DNA from: Burkholderiaceae bacterium
GTDB lineage: Bacteria; Pseudomonadota; Gammaproteobacteria; Burkholderiales; Burkholderiaceae_C
Length of the DNA: 14,284 nucleotides
Assembly: GCA_017999135.1 (NCBI GenBank)
Contig: JAGOBT010000026.1
Span: 1 to 14,284, forward strand
Direction: 5' to 3'
A program made the position numbers and the translations under genes. The notes below the pieces were generated by a model. It was not told where the DNA came from, ran no database searches, and saw nothing but the letters and a program-made list of their open reading frames with translations. Positions within the stretch are counted from its first letter, which is position 1; each line of letters begins with the position of its first letter. Shown piece after piece: positions 1-11,981 of this stretch.

Positions 1-609
1 GTGCTGTATGGCGTGGCCCTGCAGGTGGCTGCGGGGGAGACGCTGGCCATCGTGGGTGCGTCGGGCTCGGGCAAAAGCACGCTGCTGCACCTGCTGGGCG
101 GGCTGGACGCGCCCAGCACCGGCAGCGTGCAGCTGATGGGCCGCGACCTGGCCACGCTGGGCCCCGCCGAGCAGGGCGCCTGGCGCAACCGGCACCTGGG
201 CTTCGTCTACCAGTTCCATCACCTGCTGCCCGAATTCACCGCGCTGGACAACGTGGCCATGCCGCTGCGCATCCGCCGCGACAGCGTGGCCAGCGCGCAG
301 GCCGCTGCGCGCGAGGTGCTCAGCGCCGTGGGCCTGGCCGCGCGGCTGGACCACCGCCCGGCGCAGTTGTCGGGCGGTGAACGCCAGCGCGTGGCCATCG
401 CCCGCGCGCTGGTGACGCGGCCGGCCTGCGTGCTGGCCGACGAGCCCACCGGCAACCTCGACCGCAGCAGCGCCGACGCGGTGTTCGCGCTGATGCTGCA
501 GCTGGCGCGCGAGCGCGGCACCGCCTTCGTGCTGGTGACGCACGACAGCACCCTGGCCGCCCGCTGCCAGCGGGTGCTGCGGCTGGAGCAGGGGCGGCTG
601 GTGGCTTGA
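1..609 (+). CDS. lolD: LolD, lipoprotein-releasing ABC transporter ATPase (5' end outside window)
   Basis: ATP-binding subunit of LolCDE, which extracts outer-membrane lipoproteins from the inner membrane and hands them to LolA. Within the 202 visible residues are the Walker A motif (GASGSGKST, residues 19-27), the Q-loop Gln71, the signature LSGGE (123-127), Walker B with catalytic Glu148 (LADEPTGN), and the switch His181. The stretch around the Q-loop, [19 protein letters not shown], is highly characteristic of LolD rather than of the related MacB or FtsE ATPases. Family members have about 25 more N-terminal residues (first beta strand and A-loop), and the first visible codon lies inside the expected fold. 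The gene is therefore probably cut by the window edge and its real start lies upstream. LolC/LolE-type membrane partners would be expected upstream, outside the window. The stop codon lies in a hairpin shared with the convergent neighbour. Confidence 0.93.
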   Translation: MLYGVALQVAAGETLAIVGASGSGKSTLLHLLGGLDAPSTGSVQLMGRDLATLGPAEQGAWRNRHLGFVYQFHHLLPEFTALDNVAMPLRIRRDSVASAQAAAREVLSAVGLAARLDHRPAQLSGGERQRVAIARALVTRPACVLADEPTGNLDRSSADAVFALMLQLARERGTAFVLVTHDSTLAARCQRVLRLEQGRLVA

Positions 610-640
610 TGCCCTGCCGGCCGTGCCTGCAGCATCAAGC
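604..640. terminator. Shared convergent hairpin overlapping both stop codons
   Basis: A perfect 9-bp inverted repeat, GCTTGATGC at 604-612 and GCATCAAGC at 632-640, encloses a 19-nt GC-rich loop. The left arm contains the TGA of lolD (607-609) and the right arm contains the TCA that is the stop of the minus-strand dehydrogenase (635-637). No T-tract follows on either strand, so classic intrinsic termination is uncertain. The position between tail-to-tail genes suggests a bidirectional terminator or an RNA 3'-end stabiliser (inference). Confidence 0.5.
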
Positions 641-1540
641 GGCAGGCAACGGCACGATGCGGGTGCCGGCCAGTTGTTCCTGGGCCAGCACCAGCGCCGG
701 CACATAGCGCTGGCCATGGCCCAGGGCGCTGGCCAGCGACAGCGACTGGTGCACCGCCTCACCCACCACCGTGGGCACGGCCAGGTTCTCGGCCAGGTGG
801 GTGTAGTAGCGGATGTCCTTGCGGGCGTTGTCCAGCGCGAACTTCAGGCCCTCCAGGTCGCCATCCAGCGTCTTGGCCATCGCCTGGAACAGGCCCGAGT
901 TCACTGCCCCCTTGCTGACCAGGGCCACCAGCTGGTGCAAGTCGACCCCGGCGCACTGGCCCACGGCAAAGGCCTCGGCCGTGGCGGTGCAGATCGCCTG
1001 GCCGATGAAGTTGTTGAGCAGCTTGATGACATGGCCCGCGCCAGGCCCGCCGACATGGAACACGTTCTCGGCAAAGCAGCGCAGCAGCGGCTCGATCTGC
1101 TGGAACACCGCCGGCTCGGCGCCGACCATCACGTTGAGCTTGCCGGCCTCGGCCTCCACGGGCGTGCGGGCCAGCGGCGCGTCCACCAGCACCACGCCGG
1201 CGGCGTCGCATTCGGCGCGCAGTGCGGTGGTGGAGTCGGGTTCGGACGTGCTGCAGTCCACCACCACCAGGCCCGGGCGGGCCCCGGCGAGCAGGCCTTG
1301 CGGGCCACGCACCACGGCCTCCACCTGCGGTGAACCAGTCACGCAGAGGAAGACCGTGTCGCAGGCTGCCGCCAGCGCGGCCGGGCTGTCGGCCTGCCGC
1401 GCGCCGGCGGCCAGCAGATCGGCCACGCGTTCGGTGTTGCGGTGCACGGTGATGTGCAGTGCATGGCCATGGGCCAGCAGGTGGCGGGCCATGCCATGGC
1501 CCATGAGGCCGGACGCGCCGATGAATCCGATGGTGTGCAT
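635..1540 (-). CDS. NAD(P)-dependent beta-hydroxyacid dehydrogenase (3-hydroxyisobutyrate dehydrogenase family)
   Basis: A 301-residue member of the 3-hydroxyisobutyrate / 6-phosphogluconate / tartronate-semialdehyde dehydrogenase superfamily, which oxidises a beta-hydroxyacid with NAD(P). The N-terminus (MHTIGFIGASGLMGHGMA) is the Rossmann dinucleotide loop. It carries one extra residue compared with the usual GLGxMG, so the spacing is G8-A-S-G11-L-M-G14. The catalytic-lysine motif is clear (GAGHVIKLLNNF, Lys173, Asn177). The substrate loop that normally reads DAPVSGG is DAPLARTPVEAEAGKL (120-134) here, so the substrate is probably not 3-hydroxyisobutyrate itself and I assign none. I chose the start at 1540 because the glycine-rich strand begins immediately and AGGAG lies 10 nt upstream on the minus strand; an in-frame ATG at 1594 would add 18 residues unlike the family. 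It is transcribed away from fccA and convergent with lolD. Confidence 0.88.
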   Translation of the reverse strand: MHTIGFIGASGLMGHGMARHLLAHGHALHITVHRNTERVADLLAAGARQADSPAALAAACDTVFLCVTGSPQVEAVVRGPQGLLAGARPGLVVVDCSTSEPDSTTALRAECDAAGVVLVDAPLARTPVEAEAGKLNVMVGAEPAVFQQIEPLLRCFAENVFHVGGPGAGHVIKLLNNFIGQAICTATAEAFAVGQCAGVDLHQLVALVSKGAVNSGLFQAMAKTLDGDLEGLKFALDNARKDIRYYTHLAENLAVPTVVGEAVHQSLSLASALGHGQRYVPALVLAQEQLAGTRIVPLPAA

Positions 1541-1713
1541 GAGGGGCAGTCTCCTGTGGCTGGGCGCGGCCCAGGCCTGTGGTGGCAACAGCAACAGCCT
1601 ACACCGCGTCTGCGGCGGCCGAAGGTCGATGGCCGCGCTGTCGCCAACCCGCCTGGCGGTGCTGGTGGCCCGCGCGGCCCGTTGCGTGACCGGATGTCAC
1701 CCCGGTCAGCGTT

Positions 1714-1728
1714 GGTGAACGCTTCACC
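1714..1728. promoter_or_regulatory. Perfect inverted repeat in the divergent intergenic region upstream of fccA
   Basis: GGTGAA-CGC-TTCACC is a perfect 6-bp palindrome with a 3-nt centre, lying 70 bp upstream of the fccA start and 173 bp from the divergent dehydrogenase start. It is immediately followed by two copies of CTTCGGT, beginning at 1728 and 1739 and so spaced 11 bp (one helical turn). Size and symmetry suit a dimeric regulator site. The regulator is unknown and function is inferred from position only. Confidence 0.35.
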
Positions 1729-1798
1729 TTCGGTTCAGCTTCGGTGCCTACAACCTGCCCATGCGCCAGGTACTGGCGCCTGACCTGGAGACACCACC

Positions 1799-2128
1799 AT
1801 GCATCCCACCCGTTCCCGCGCCCGCCGATGCGCGCTGGACCTCGGCCTGTCGGCCGCCTTGCTGACCGGCCTGACCCCCGCCCGGGCGCAGACCGCGGTC
1901 AGCCCGGCCGGCCGCCTGCTTGCGTCCAACTGCTTCCAGTGCCATGGCACCAACGGCAAGGGCCCGGGCTTCGACAAGCTGGCCGGCAAGTCGGCCAGCG
2001 AGCTCTACAAGGAAATGAAGGAATTCCAGTCGGGCAAGGAGGGCGACAACATCATGGCCCGCCATGTGATGGGCTACAGCGACGCGCAGCTGCGGGCGCT
2101 GGCGCAATGGCTGTCCACCCAACGCTGA
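1799..2128 (+). CDS. fccA: Monoheme cytochrome c, cytochrome subunit of flavocytochrome c sulfide dehydrogenase
   Basis: A 109-residue periplasmic class I cytochrome c that should accept electrons from the adjacent flavoprotein and pass them to the respiratory chain or another cytochrome. Residues 1-30 form a Sec signal peptide (Arg-rich start, hydrophobic core, ARA before Gln31). The heme motif is CFQCH (Cys45, Cys48, His49). The segment IMARHVMGYSDAQL matches the family's distal-ligand region, with Met86 as the likely sixth ligand (six residues before GYSD). Only one heme motif is present, as in the small SoxE/green-sulfur type, whereas the purple-sulfur FccA is diheme. GGAGA about 9 nt upstream supports the start. 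The fccB start follows 11 nt after the stop, so the two are surely co-transcribed. The subunit assignment rests on this pairing; alone it would be called only a c-type cytochrome. Confidence 0.87.
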   Translation: MHPTRSRARRCALDLGLSAALLTGLTPARAQTAVSPAGRLLASNCFQCHGTNGKGPGFDKLAGKSASELYKEMKEFQSGKEGDNIMARHVMGYSDAQLRALAQWLSTQR

Positions 2129-2133
2129 AGGAG
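2128..2133 (+). promoter_or_regulatory. Ribosome binding site of fccB
   Basis: AAGGAG begins at the last base of the fccA stop codon and is followed by six bases and then the ATG at 2140. This fixes the fccB start over a longer in-frame extension that opens within the cytochrome gene and would overlap it entirely. The arrangement suggests tight translational linkage of the two subunits. Confidence 0.75.
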
Positions 2134-2139
2134 CCGACC

Positions 2140-3450
2140 ATGCGACGACGCCATTTCATGCTGTCGGCCGCTGCCGGCGGCCTGCTGCTGCCCGCTGGCC
2201 TGGTGCTGGCCGACGACGACCGGAAGAAGTCTGCCAAGAGGCCCAAGCCACCCAAGGGCGGTGGCGGCACTCCGCCCGCCAACCCCAAGGCGCGGGTGAT
2301 CGTGGTCTGCGGCGGCATGGCCGGAGCCACCGTGGCCAAGTACCTGCGCCTGTGGGGCGATGCGGTCGATGTCACGCAGATCGAGCGCAGTGCGCAGTAC
2401 ACCTCCAACATCATGAGCAGCATGGTGCTGACCGGGCAGCGCAGCATGGCCAGCCTGGGGGTTGGCTACGGCACGTTGCAGTCCGCCTACGGCATGCGCC
2501 TGTTCACCGGCGACGTGGTAGAGATCGACCCGGTGGGTGTGCGGGTGCGCCTGGCCACCGGCGCCTGGCTGGCGGCCGACCGCATCGTGATGGCCCCGGG
2601 CATCGGCTTCGACGCCGTGCCGGGCCTGGACGATGCCAGCCGCATGCCGCACGCCTGGCAGGCCGGCCCGCAGACCAGCCTGCTGGCCCAGCAGCTGGCT
2701 GCCATGCCGGCCAACGGCGTGGCCGTGCTCACCATCCCCAAGGTGCTCTACCGCTGCCCGCCCGGGTCGTATGAGCGCGCCTGCCTGCTGGCCGACTGGA
2801 TGAAGGCCTACAAGCCACGCGCCAAGCTCATCGTGCTGGACGCCAACCCCGACTTCGTGACCGAGCGCGACAACTTCACGCAGGCGTTCTTCGGCCTGCA
2901 TGCCAACGTGATCGAGTACCGCACCAATGTCGAGATCTCGTCGGTCGACACGCAGCAGATGATCGTCTACACCAACGGCGGCCCGGTGCAGGCGAACGTG
3001 GTCAACCTGATCCCGCAGCAGCGCGCCGGTGCCCTGGCCATGGCCAGCGGCCTGGCCACCGCCAACGGCGGGCGCTTCGTGCCGGTGGACGTGCTCAGCT
3101 ATGCCAGCACCGCGGCACCCCGCGTGCATGTGATCGGCGACGCCGCGGCCACCACCCAGCCCAAGGCCGGCCACATCGCCAACCAGGAGGCCAAGGTGTG
3201 TGCCGACGCGCTGTCGCGCATCTTCGCCGGCGGCCAGCCCGATCCGGCACCGGTCACCAATTCGGCCTGCTACTCCACCATCACCCGCACCCAGGCGTCG
3301 TGGTTGACGGCGGTGTTCCAGTACGACCCGGTCAGCAAGACCATGAAGCCGGCAGCGGCCTCGTCGGCTGCGTCGGTGGGGTGGAAGTCCGGCAACATCC
3401 AGCAGATGAACCTATGGTTCGACGCGCTGATGGCCGACAGCTTTGCGTGA
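2140..3450 (+). CDS. fccB: Flavoprotein subunit of flavocytochrome c sulfide dehydrogenase, Tat-exported
   Basis: A 436-residue FAD-dependent disulfide-reductase-fold protein that oxidises sulfide in the periplasm and passes electrons to the partner cytochrome. Residues 2-24 are a Tat signal (RRRHFM, hydrophobic stretch, VLADDD), fitting export with flavin already bound. Next comes a Lys/Pro/Gly-rich linker (about 25-50), then the first Rossmann strand (VIVVCGGMAGATVAKYL, 53-69), the second dinucleotide strand region, and the family C-terminal domain with VIGDAA (331-336). The redox disulfide cysteines of FCSD are kept: Cys206 in RCPPGSYERA and Cys377 in NSACYSTI. The position of the cysteine that holds FAD covalently in the Allochromatium enzyme (YYTC) is Ser89 here (QYTSN), so FAD is probably non-covalent. 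The first glycine of GxGxxG is Cys57. Preceded by fccA (11-nt gap); ends in a hairpin. No sox genes are in view. Sulfide as substrate is inferred from family. Confidence 0.88.
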   Translation: MRRRHFMLSAAAGGLLLPAGLVLADDDRKKSAKRPKPPKGGGGTPPANPKARVIVVCGGMAGATVAKYLRLWGDAVDVTQIERSAQYTSNIMSSMVLTGQRSMASLGVGYGTLQSAYGMRLFTGDVVEIDPVGVRVRLATGAWLAADRIVMAPGIGFDAVPGLDDASRMPHAWQAGPQTSLLAQQLAAMPANGVAVLTIPKVLYRCPPGSYERACLLADWMKAYKPRAKLIVLDANPDFVTERDNFTQAFFGLHANVIEYRTNVEISSVDTQQMIVYTNGGPVQANVVNLIPQQRAGALAMASGLATANGGRFVPVDVLSYASTAAPRVHVIGDAAATTQPKAGHIANQEAKVCADALSRIFAGGQPDPAPVTNSACYSTITRTQASWLTAVFQYDPVSKTMKPAAASSAASVGWKSGNIQQMNLWFDALMADSFA

Positions 3451-3455
3451 TGTGG

Positions 3456-3475
3456 GGGGCGGCTGGCGCCGCCCC
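3456..3475. terminator. GC-rich hairpin between convergent fccB and acuI
   Basis: GGGGCGGC (3456-3463), loop TGGC, then GCCGCCCC (3468-3475): a perfect 8-bp stem starting five bases after the fccB stop and ending 11 bases before the acuI stop. There is no T-tract on either side, so it is a candidate bidirectional terminator of the T-less kind common in GC-rich genomes, or a 3'-end stabiliser. Confidence 0.55.
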
Positions 3476-3486
3476 GGCGCCCGCCC

Positions 3487-4482
3487 TCAGCGTGCGGTGT
3501 TGACCACCGTCCGGCCGCGCACCTCACCGGCCAGCAGCTTGGGCGCGTAGGCGATGGCCTCGCTCAGGCCGATCTCGGTGGCCAGGCTGTCGAGCAGGGC
3601 CGCATCCAGGTGCCGGGCCATCAGCGCCCAGGCCTCGGTGCGCTGGGCGTTGGCCACGAACACGCTGTTGATGCCGTACAGCGTGACGCCGCGCAGGATG
3701 AACGGCATCACCGTGGTGGGGAAGTCGCCCCCCTGGGCCAGGCCGCAGGCGGCCACCGCGCCATTGAAGCGGGTGGCGGCGCAGGCATTGGCCAGGGTGT
3801 GGCTGCCGACGGTGTCGACCACGCCGGCCCAGGTTTCCTTCTGCAGCGGCTTGCCCGGCTCGGTGGAGGCCTTGCGGTCGACGATGCGGGCGGCGCCCAG
3901 GCGCGTCAGGTAGTCGGCCTCCTGCGGCCGGCCGGTGGACGCCACCACGGTGTAGCCCAGCTTGCCCAGCAGGGCCACAGCGATCGAGCCCACCCCGCCG
4001 GCCGCGCCAGTCACCAGCACCTCGCCGTCACCCGGCTGCAGGCCGTGCTTTTGCAGCGCCATCACGCACAGTGCGGCGGTGAATCCGGCGGTGGCGATCA
4101 CCATCGCGCTGCGCGGCGTGAACGGCGCCGGGATCTTCAGCAGCCAGCCGGCCTGCACCCGCTGGCGCTGGGTCAGGCCGCCCCAGAAGTTCTCGCCCAT
4201 GCCCCAACCGGTGACCACCACCTGGTCGCCCGCTTTCCAATCGGCATGGCGGCTCTCGGCCACCGTGCCGGCCAGGTCGATGCCGGGCACCAGCGGCCAG
4301 CTGCGCACCACCGCGCCCTTGCCGGTGATGGCCAGCGCGTCCTTGAAGTTCAGCGTGCTCCAGGCCACGTCCACCGTCACCTCGTGCCGGGCGGGGTCGG
4401 GCAGGGCGCTGTCGTCCTGGTCGACCAGTTCGGCGCGGGTCTTCTTGTCGTCGGTCTGCTGCAGCAGGATGGCCTTGAACAT
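3487..4482 (-). CDS. acuI: AcuI/YhdH-type acrylyl-CoA reductase (MDR superfamily oxidoreductase)
   Basis: A 331-residue zinc-independent medium-chain reductase. The AcuI/YhdH family reduces acrylyl-CoA to propionyl-CoA with NADPH, a step in 3-hydroxypropionate and DMSP breakdown and in acrylate detoxification. Visible features: the GroES-like N-terminal domain with WSTLNFKDALAITGKG (41-56) and PLVPGIDLAGTV (63-74); the family signature GWGMGENFWGG (92-102); the Rossmann loop VTGAAGGVGSIAVALL (157-172); STGRP (182-186), suited to NADPH phosphate binding; and the terminal GRTVV (323-327). Length and motifs are normal. The ATG at 4482 follows AGGAG with a 6-nt spacer on the minus strand. It lies 64 bp downstream of the cobalamin-binding-type gene on the same strand and may be co-transcribed, although no functional link is evident. 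It converges with fccB. Generic quinone oxidoreductase annotations of this family are less precise. Confidence 0.88.
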   Translation of the reverse strand: MFKAILLQQTDDKKTRAELVDQDDSALPDPARHEVTVDVAWSTLNFKDALAITGKGAVVRSWPLVPGIDLAGTVAESRHADWKAGDQVVVTGWGMGENFWGGLTQRQRVQAGWLLKIPAPFTPRSAMVIATAGFTAALCVMALQKHGLQPGDGEVLVTGAAGGVGSIAVALLGKLGYTVVASTGRPQEADYLTRLGAARIVDRKASTEPGKPLQKETWAGVVDTVGSHTLANACAATRFNGAVAACGLAQGGDFPTTVMPFILRGVTLYGINSVFVANAQRTEAWALMARHLDAALLDSLATEIGLSEAIAYAPKLLAGEVRGRTVVNTAR

Positions 4483-4546
4483 CGTGTCTCCTCGGGGTGT
4501 GGATGGAATCGGGGCGGATGATTGCAGGCACGGCGGCCCGCGGCTG

Positions 4547-5350
4547 TCACCCGTGGCGCAGGGCCCAGGCGGCGACGATGGCCTGCAGCCGGTCGAGCCC
4601 GTCGGTCAGCGCCGCGGGGCCGGGCTGCAGGATCAGCGGCGACTTGATCTCGTGCAGTTCACCATCGCGCACCGCCGGGATCGCACCCCACCCGGGCCGC
4701 GCCGCCACCTGCTCGGGGCGGAACTTCTTGCCGCACCAGCTGCCGATGATGATGTCGGGCGCGGCCGCCACCACCTCGGCGCCGTCGGCCACGATGCGGT
4801 CACGCCCCAGCGACGCTGTCGCGCGTTGCGGAAAGATGTCATCGCCGCCGGCCACGCCCACCAGCTCGCTGACCCAGCGGATGGCGCTGATGGCCGGCAC
4901 GTCCCATTCCTCGAAGTACACCCGGGGCCGGCGCGGCAGTTGCGCGGCCTGCTGGCGCACGCTGTCCACGCGGCCCTGCAGTTGGTCGGCATAGGCATCT
5001 GCATCGGCGGCACAGCCCACCAGCGCCCCCAGCCGGCGCACATAGCCCAGGATGCCGTCGATGCTGCGGTGGTTGCTGATCCACACCTCCACGCCGGCCT
5101 TGATCAAGGCCGCGGCAATGTCGGCCTGCATGTCGGAAAAGCCGATCGCCAGATCAGGCTGCAGCGCCAGGATCTTGTCGACCTTGGCGCTGGTGAAGGC
5201 GCTGACACGTGGTTTCTCGTGCCGCGCCTGCGGTGGCCGCACGGTGTAGCCCGAGATGCCCACGATGCGGTGCTGCTGGCCCAGCGCGTACAGCACCTCG
5301 GTGGGCTCTTCGGTCAGGCAGACGATGCGTTGGGGCAAGGCGGCGGGCAT
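4547..5350 (-). CDS. BtuF-like cobalamin-binding-type protein without signal peptide
   Basis: A 267-residue protein of the helical-backbone (BtuF/FhuD-type, periplasmic-binding class III) fold, often annotated cobalamin-binding protein or ABC-type Fe3+/B12 substrate-binding protein. Recognisable blocks are RIVCLTEEPTEVLYALG (8-24), IVGISGYTVRPPQAR (29-43), KPRVSAFTSAKVDKILALQPDLAIGFSD (46-73), the inter-lobe segment PRVYFEEWD (142-150), and APDIIIGSWCGKKF (197-210). No signal peptide or lipobox is seen from this start, and no BtuC/BtuD partners lie nearby, so a cytoplasmic role different from uptake is likely (inference). The start is uncertain: Met at 5350 fits the family's N-terminus, while an in-frame ATG at 5407 would add 19 polar residues. 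Neither has a good Shine-Dalgarno. Divergent from the HD-GYP regulator, upstream of acuI. Confidence 0.75.
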   Translation of the reverse strand: MPAALPQRIVCLTEEPTEVLYALGQQHRIVGISGYTVRPPQARHEKPRVSAFTSAKVDKILALQPDLAIGFSDMQADIAAALIKAGVEVWISNHRSIDGILGYVRRLGALVGCAADADAYADQLQGRVDSVRQQAAQLPRRPRVYFEEWDVPAISAIRWVSELVGVAGGDDIFPQRATASLGRDRIVADGAEVVAAAPDIIIGSWCGKKFRPEQVAARPGWGAIPAVRDGELHEIKSPLILQPGPAALTDGLDRLQAIVAAWALRHG

Positions 5351-5470
5351 GCCGGCATTGTCGGTGGCACCGTCGCCGACCGGCGGATCCGGTGTTTTTC
5401 CGTCCATCGGCCGCCGGGGTGCGTGATACAACTTGCGGCATCGGCCTTGCCGTCGCCACCCAGCAGTCCC

Positions 5471-6557
5471 GTGACACCGCCCCTGGTCCTGATCGTCGAC
5501 GACAACCCGGAGAACCTCAGCGTGGTGGGTGAGCTGCTGCTGCCACGCCACGCAGTGCGCGTGGCCAACAGCGGCCTGCGTGCCCTGGAGATGGCGCGCC
5601 TGGCGCCCCAGCCCGACCTGATCCTGCTGGACGTGATGATGCCGGGCATGGACGGCTTCGAGGTGCTGCGCACGCTGCGCAGCCAGCCCGAGACCGCCGC
5701 CATCCCGGTGGTGCTGCTGACGGCACTGGACAGCGCCGACGAAGAAGAGCGCGGCCTGCGGCTCGGTGCGGCTGACTACCTCACCAAGCCGGTGCGCCCC
5801 GGCGTGCTGCTGGCCCGTGTGGCGGCGCAGCTGGCCCGGCACAACGCCGCGCGCCGCCAGCACGCCGCCCTGCTGGCGCTGCAGGCCGATGTGCAACGCC
5901 TGCAGGGCGATCTGGACACGGCGCTGGGCGTGACGCTGCAGACGCTGCTGCACCTGCAGGACGCGCGCGACCCGGGCGCCGCGCTGCACCGCCAGCGCAC
6001 CCAGGCCTACTTGCACAGCCTGTGCCAGGTGCTGCGCCGCCACCCGCGCTTCGCCGCGCAGCTGGACGACCGGCAGATCGGTCTGTTGCTGCGTGCCGCC
6101 CCCCTGCATGACATCGGCCTGCTGGCCGTGCCCGACCGGGTGCTCGACAAGCCCGGCCCGCTGGATGCGGCGGAGCGGCAGCTGGTGCAGGGCCACGCCC
6201 AGGCCGGCGCCGAGCTGCTGGCGCGGATGCTGGCCCCGCCGGCCGGCACGGCCGCGCCCGCGGCACCGGGGTCGTGGCTGCACTGGGCGCAGCAGATCGC
6301 GCTGGGTCACCATGAGCGTTGGGATGGACAGGGCTATCCGCAGGGTCTGGCCGGTGACGCGATCGACTGGCCGCTGCGTCTGATGGCGGTGGTCGACACC
6401 TACGACGCGCTCACCGCCAGGCGGCCACACCGCCAGGCGCTGGCGCATGCCGACGCCGCAGCCGTGGTGGCGGCGGGCCGCGGGCAGCAGTTCGATCCCG
6501 ATGTGACGGACGCCTTCCTCGAGGTCTGCGACGACTGGCCCGCCATGGGCCTGCGCC

Positions 6558-6565
<8 letters not shown>
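5471..6565 (+). CDS. REC-HD-GYP response regulator, c-di-GMP phosphodiesterase type (RpfG-like)
   Basis: A 364-residue cytoplasmic response regulator. The receiver domain (about 4-120) is complete: acidic pair Asp10/Asp11, phospho-acceptor Asp54 (LLDVMMPGMDGFEV), Thr84 and Lys106. A helical, probably coiled-coil linker (124-160) leads to an HD-GYP domain (about 160-355), which hydrolyses c-di-GMP. Metal-type residues seen are His173, His213-Asp214, His242, His280-His281 and Asp309, with GYP at 288-290 and DALTARRPHRQA after them. Two usual residues are changed. The Glu four residues before the first His, a ligand in trinuclear members, is Gly169. The Lys of HDIGK is Leu217. Activity may therefore be altered. 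I chose GTG at 5471, directly before the first beta strand; GTG at 5423 is an in-frame alternative and neither has a strong ribosome site. The stop overlaps the start of the hybrid kinase by 8 bp. Confidence 0.88.
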
Positions 6566-10999
<4,434 letters not shown>

Positions 11000-11006
<7 letters not shown>

Positions 11007-11848
11007 CGGTAGACGCCGCGGCCGGTCTTGCGGCCCAGCCAGCCCGCAGCCACCATTTCCTTCAGCAGCGGGCAGGGGCGGTACTTGCTGTCCGCGTATT
11101 CCTCGACATAGACATTCATCACCGCCAGGCACACGTCCAGGCCGATCATGTCGGCCAGGGCCAGCGGGCCGATCGGCTGGTTGGTGCCCAGCTTCATGCC
11201 GGCGTCGATGTCCTCGGCACTGGCCAGCCCTTCCTGCAGCACGAAGAACGCCTCGTTGATCATCGGGATCAGGATGCGGTTGACCACGAAGCCCGGCGCG
11301 TTCTTCACCGTGATCGGCGTCTTGCCCAGCTTCACGGCCATGGCAAACACCGCGTCGTGCGTGGCGTCGCTGGTCTGCAGGCCGCGGATCACCTCCACCA
11401 GCGCCATCATCGGCACCGGGTTGAAGAAGTGCATGCCGATGAAGCGGTCGGGCCGCTGGGTGGCGGCGGCCAGCTTGGTGATGGAGATGCTGCTGGTGTT
11501 GGTGGCCACCAGGGTCTCGGCCGGCAGCAGCGCGTCCAGCTGGGCCAGGATCTTGCGCTTCAGGCCTTCGTTCTCGGTGGCGGCCTCGATCACCAACTGC
11601 GCCGGCTGCAGCGCGGCGTAGTCGGTGCTGCCCTGGATGCGTGCCATGGCTGCGGCCTTGGCTTCGGGCGTGAGCTTGTCCTTCTTCACCAGCCGGTCGA
11701 GGCTGCCCGACACGGTGGCCAAACCACGTTGTACGGCGGCATCGTCGATGTCGACCATCACCACGCTGAGGCCGCTGACGGCGCAGGCCTGCGCGATGCC
11801 GTTGCCCATGGTGCCGGCGCCGATCACGCCGATGGTCTGGATGTTCAT
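11000..11848 (-). CDS. hbd: 3-hydroxybutyryl-CoA dehydrogenase
   Basis: A 282-residue stand-alone L-3-hydroxyacyl-CoA dehydrogenase, oxidising 3-hydroxybutyryl-CoA to acetoacetyl-CoA with NAD(P), or the reverse. The N-terminal Rossmann loop is VIGAGTMGNGIA (8-19, Gly10/12/15). Catalytic and substrate residues align in spacing with the human enzyme: Ser119 (NTSS), His140 (HFFNPVPMM), Glu152 and Asn190 (GFVVNR). The C-terminal dimerisation domain carries NQPIGPLALADMIGLD and ends GRKTGRGVYRY, both typical. I chose the ATG at 11848 because the first beta strand begins there and AGAGGA lies about 8 nt upstream; an in-frame ATG at 11890 adds 14 unconserved residues. The 3' end overlaps the kinase's end by 7 bp in convergent orientation. 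Related PaaH enzymes act in phenylacetate degradation, but no paa genes are in view. Confidence 0.93.
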
Positions 11849-11926
11849 GTGGGTGTCCTCTGCGGGGGTGTGGATGTTGCGGTGCGGCACAGCTTAACCG
11901 CTGCGCTGGGGCGGGCACCGATGGCG

Positions 11927-11940
11927 CCGGCCCGGGCCGG
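11927..11940. promoter_or_regulatory. 14-bp palindrome in the hbd / metE-like divergent region
   Basis: CCGGCCCGGGCCGG is a perfect 14-bp palindrome in the 133-bp region between the divergent hbd (start 11848) and metE-like gene (start 11982). It sits 42 bp from the latter start. In such GC-rich DNA a palindrome of this kind can arise by chance. A role as operator is a guess from location. No convincing sigma-70 promoter could be picked out beside it. Confidence 0.2.
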
Positions 11941-11981
11941 GTGGGCATGATGGCGGCCCGTTCCCGGACCAGAAAGCGCCC

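Noticed and set aside
1744..2139. In-frame 5' extension of fccB across fccA.
   Set aside because: The extension overlaps the real cytochrome gene in another frame. The Tat signal and AAGGAG site place the start at 2140.
3962..5470. In-frame 5' extension of the HD-GYP regulator across acuI and the BtuF-like gene.
   Set aside because: It is antisense to two well-supported genes and has no recognisable domain. The receiver fold begins directly after 5471.
5351..5470. Possible cobalamin riboswitch or clear promoter in the divergent region near the BtuF-like gene.
   Set aside because: The region is only 120 bp. I see no B12-box-like core and no convincing -35/-10 pair; GATACAAC near 5425 is a weak -10 at best.
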